From contig JALOLG010000113.1 of NCBI GenBank assembly GCA_025456105.1, positions 1 to 7,372 of the forward strand: a DNA stretch of 7,372 nucleotides. Direction: 5' to 3'. The translations under genes were made by a program, and so were the position numbers. Source of the DNA: Ilumatobacteraceae bacterium. GTDB taxonomy: Bacteria > Actinomycetota > Acidimicrobiia > Acidimicrobiales > Ilumatobacteraceae. The stretch's first letter is position 1. Each line of letters begins with the position of its first letter. Shown here in pieces: positions 5,240-7,372 of the stretch. The notes beneath the pieces are model-generated. The model did no database searches. It saw only the letters and a list, made by a program, of their open reading frames with translations, and had not been told where the DNA came from.

Positions 5240-6973
5240 GTGATCGACCACCTCCACGCGGCCTGGACCGACCTCACGGCCCCGGGCGCCCCGTTCGCCG
5301 TGTCCACCATCGACGTCCGGGGGGTGCCCACCCGGGTGTACGACGCCGCGCCGCCGCACATGCGGGTGCTCTGGGAGCAGGCCCGTGCGCACGGCGACCA
5401 GGTGTACGTGGTGTACGAGGACGAGCGGTACACCTACGCCGAGATCGACGCCCGCGTGCGGGCGCTCGCACACCTGCTGCGCACCGAGCACGGGGTGGGT
5501 TCCGGCGACCGCGTGGCGATCGCCATGCGGAACTACCCCGAGTGGGTCGTGTCGTACTGGGCGACGGTGTCGCTCGGCGCCGCGATCGTGGGGATGAACG
5601 CCTGGTGGACCGGCCCCGAGATGGAGTACGGGCTCACCGACAGCCGGCCCAAGGTGCTCATCGCCGACGACGAGCGGATCGAGCGGGTGCTGCCCCACCT
5701 CGACGCGCTGCGGGCCGAGGCCCCGCTCGCGCTGATCGCGGTGCGCAGCGAGCGCGAGCTGCCCGCCGACGCCGCCCACTGGGAGGACGTGGTCGACCCC
5801 GCGACGGCACCGGTCGATCTCCCGCCCGCCGCGATCGATCCCGACGACGACGCCTGCATCTTCTACACCTCGGGCACGACGGGATTCCCGAAGGGCGCCC
5901 AGCTCACCCACCGCGGCTCGGTGCACAACATCTTGAACCTGGTGTTCTGGTCGGCGGTCGGTGGGGCCGCCCAGGCGCGGGCGATCGCGGCCGGCGATGC
6001 CGAGGCGCCCACCGATGCCCCGCCGCCGCCGCCCCAGGCCGTGTTCCTCGCGCCGACGCCGCTGTTCCACGTGACGGCCTGCAACTGCCTCCTGCACCCG
6101 TGCACGATGGCGGGCGGGCGGATCGTGCTCATGTACAAGTGGGACGCCGGCCGGGCACTCGAGCTGATCGAGCGCGAGGGGGTCACCAACTTCTCGGGTG
6201 TGCCCACGATGAGCCGCGAGCTGCTCATGCACCCCGACTGGGCCACCCGCGACACGTCGTCGCTGCTCGGCATGGGAGGCGGAGGCGCCGCGCTGCAGCC
6301 CGACCTCGTCGCCAAGATCGACCAGTCGCTCGCCAAGGGCGTGCCCTCGACGGGCTACGGCCTCACCGAGACCCACGGCATCGTCACGGCCAACTCGGCC
6401 GCGTACTTCCTCGCGAAGCCGGCCTCGTGCGGTCCGGTGATGCCCACGCTGGAGGCCAAGCTCGTCGACGACCTCGGTCAGGATCTCCCGCCCGGGCCCG
6501 ACACGGTGGGCCAGCTGTGCGTGCGCGGGGCGGTGGTGATCAAGGGCTACCTGAACCGGCCCGAGGCCACGGCCGAGTCGATCCGCGACGGCTGGTTCAA
6601 CACCGGCGACATCGCGCGCATCGACGAGGACGGGTTCGTGTACATCGTCGACCGCGCCAAGGACATGGTGCTGCGCGGCGGCGAGAACGTCTACTGCTCG
6701 GAGGTGGAGACCGCCATCTACCAGCACCCCGACATCGCCGAGGCGGCGGTGTTCGGCATCCCCGACGAGCGGCTGGGCGAGGCGGTCGCCGCGGCGGTGG
6801 TGCTCGCTCCCGGGTCGACGCTCGACGAGGCGGCGCTGCAGGCGTTCCTCGCCGAGCGGATCGCGAAGCACAAGGTGCCCAGCACCATCTGGTTCCGCAC
6901 CGAGCTGCTGCCGCGCAACGCGAACGGCAAGTTCCTGAAGCGCGAGCTGAAGCGCGAGCTGGTCGGCGAGTAG
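5240..6973 (+). CDS. Class I adenylate-forming acyl-CoA synthetase (fatty-acid-CoA ligase type)
   Basis: Activates a carboxylic acid with ATP to an acyl-adenylate and then transfers it to CoA. The 577-residue product has the ANL core motifs: A3 P-loop YTSGTTGFPKGA at about 209-220, A4-like PTPLFHV near 275-281, A5 GYGLTET at 372-378, A7 TGDIARIDEDGF with the ribose-binding Asp457, the hinge region DRAKDMVLRGGENVY, and A10 NANGKFLKREL with the catalytic Lys564. No carrier-protein domain or transmembrane segment is present, so it is a stand-alone ligase. An Ala/Pro-rich insertion (241-266, ending in five prolines) lies between A3 and A4. The start is GTG at 5240, with no Shine-Dalgarno but a CATCAT eight bases before it. 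Medium- or long-chain fatty acids are likely substrates, but aromatic or other acids cannot be excluded. Confidence 0.9.
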   Translation: MIDHLHAAWTDLTAPGAPFAVSTIDVRGVPTRVYDAAPPHMRVLWEQARAHGDQVYVVYEDERYTYAEIDARVRALAHLLRTEHGVGSGDRVAIAMRNYPEWVVSYWATVSLGAAIVGMNAWWTGPEMEYGLTDSRPKVLIADDERIERVLPHLDALRAEAPLALIAVRSERELPADAAHWEDVVDPATAPVDLPPAAIDPDDDACIFYTSGTTGFPKGAQLTHRGSVHNILNLVFWSAVGGAAQARAIAAGDAEAPTDAPPPPPQAVFLAPTPLFHVTACNCLLHPCTMAGGRIVLMYKWDAGRALELIEREGVTNFSGVPTMSRELLMHPDWATRDTSSLLGMGGGGAALQPDLVAKIDQSLAKGVPSTGYGLTETHGIVTANSAAYFLAKPASCGPVMPTLEAKLVDDLGQDLPPGPDTVGQLCVRGAVVIKGYLNRPEATAESIRDGWFNTGDIARIDEDGFVYIVDRAKDMVLRGGENVYCSEVETAIYQHPDIAEAAVFGIPDERLGEAVAAAVVLAPGSTLDEAALQAFLAERIAKHKVPSTIWFRTELLPRNANGKFLKRELKRELVGE

Positions 6974-7002
6974 GGCAGCGCCACGTCGAGGCACGGGCAC
7001 GG

Positions 7003-7017
7003 CCGGCGTGGCGCCGG
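7003..7017 (+). terminator. GC-rich hairpin between the acyl-CoA synthetase and ABC genes
   Basis: CCGGCG-TGG-CGCCGG gives a perfect 6-bp stem with a 3-nt loop, 30 bp past the synthetase stop codon. No T-run follows. It may be a weak or Rho-assisted terminator, or chance in GC-rich DNA. Confidence 0.3.
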
Positions 7018-7023
7018 TAGCGT
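7018..7023 (+). promoter_or_regulatory. Possible -10 element of a leaderless ABC transporter transcript
   Basis: TAGCGT fits the TANNNT -10 pattern and lies eight bases before the GTG at 7032, the spacing expected if transcription starts at the first codon. There is no Shine-Dalgarno. No clear -35 is visible, so support is weak. Confidence 0.35.
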
Positions 7024-7031
7024 GCGCCGAC

Positions 7032-7372
7032 GTGGCTCTGGCGATCGACGCGTCCCGGCTCACCCGCGCGTTCGCGGGCAAGGATGCGGTCGACGCGCTC
7101 GACCTGCAGGTGCACGAGGGCGAGATCTACGGGTTCCTCGGCCCGAACGGCGCCGGCAAGTCGACGACGGTGAAGATGCTCTGCACCTTGCTGCGACCGA
7201 CGTCCGGCCGGGCGACGGTGGCGGGTCACGACGTGGTCGACGCGGCCGACGAGGTGCGGCTGCGCATCGGGGTCGCGCTGCAGGACGCGTCGATCGACGA
7301 GAAGCAGACCGGCCGCGAGCTGCTGGCGCTCCAGGGTCGCCTGTACGGGCTCAACGATCGTCAGGTGGCCCG
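7032..7372 (+). CDS. ABC transporter ATP-binding protein, DrrA-like (3' end beyond window)
   Basis: The frame is open from GTG at 7032 to the window edge, giving the first 113 residues of a protein whose family is usually about 300-330 long. It begins at the ABC fold, with the Walker A motif GPNGAGKST at residues 37-45, followed by TVKMLCTLLRPTSG. The Q-loop is at Q84 in IGVALQDASIDEKQTGREL, a segment typical of DrrA/daunorubicin-resistance-type exporters, as is LQGRLYGL. Walker B and the signature motif lie outside the window. Such ATPases pair with a separate ABC-2 permease, expected just downstream. The exported substrate cannot be inferred. The gene follows the acyl-CoA synthetase by 58 bp on the same strand, with its own possible promoter. 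Confidence 0.88.
   Translation, partial: MALAIDASRLTRAFAGKDAVDALDLQVHEGEIYGFLGPNGAGKSTTVKMLCTLLRPTSGRATVAGHDVVDAADEVRLRIGVALQDASIDEKQTGRELLALQGRLYGLNDRQVA

Noticed and set aside
6064..6077. parS-like site with a CACGTG core in the acyl-CoA synthetase
   Set aside because: 10 of 14 matches within the conserved LFHVT codons; likely chance.
5228..7081. 617-codon open frame on the minus strand opposite the acyl-CoA synthetase
   Set aside because: Antisense shadow of a gene with full ANL motifs; the translation is low-complexity Arg/Gly/Val/His with no recognisable fold, as expected in high-GC DNA.
1..7372. CRISPR array, insertion sequence, prophage, tRNA or rRNA gene
   Set aside because: No regularly spaced repeats, transposase motifs, terminal repeats or RNA-gene signatures were seen; coding is dense and of uniform composition.

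Overview
The window is very GC-rich, densely coded DNA from a chromosome. Gene content and order point to a deep-branching actinobacterium, most like the class Acidimicrobiia. The reasons are the rsmG-parA-parB block followed by convergent cwlM and trxA genes (the neighbourhood seen near the mycobacterial origin), a consensus parS site, a SigR/SigH-type promoter, and an EngB GTPase that the well-studied Actinomycetia appear to lack. The class assignment is inference; no rRNA or other phylogenetic marker is present.

Region 1 (1-2244, + strand) is origin-proximal housekeeping. It holds the 3' part of rsmG (16S rRNA m7G methyltransferase), then parA and parB. A perfect 16-bp parS palindrome overlaps the last codons and the stop codon of rsmG. 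parA and parB overlap by 26 bp, with a strong Shine-Dalgarno for parB inside parA. ParB lacks about five residues just before its GERR CTP-binding motif.

Region 2 (2245-2369) is a short intergenic stretch between convergent genes. It carries three near-consensus DnaA boxes in one orientation and no gene.

Region 3 (2370-4369, - strand) holds, in transcription order, a VOC-family metalloprotein, trxA and a CwlM-like protein. CwlM has two peptidoglycan-binding domains and an amidase fold that has lost its zinc ligands. trxA and cwlM overlap and appear translationally coupled. Upstream of trxA lie a GGGAAT-N18-GTT promoter (disulfide-stress sigma factor type) and a LexA-box-like palindrome. The grouping links redox homeostasis with control of cell-wall precursor synthesis.

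Region 4 (4414-7372, + strand) runs divergently from a 44-bp intergenic gap. It holds a 67-residue two-helix membrane protein, engB (ribosome-assembly GTPase), a class I acyl-CoA synthetase with a Pro-rich insertion, and the start of a DrrA-type ABC transporter ATPase that runs off the window.

No mobile element, CRISPR array, tRNA or rRNA gene was seen. No clearly novel multi-gene system is present. The points of interest are regulatory sites and deviations in ParB and CwlM.
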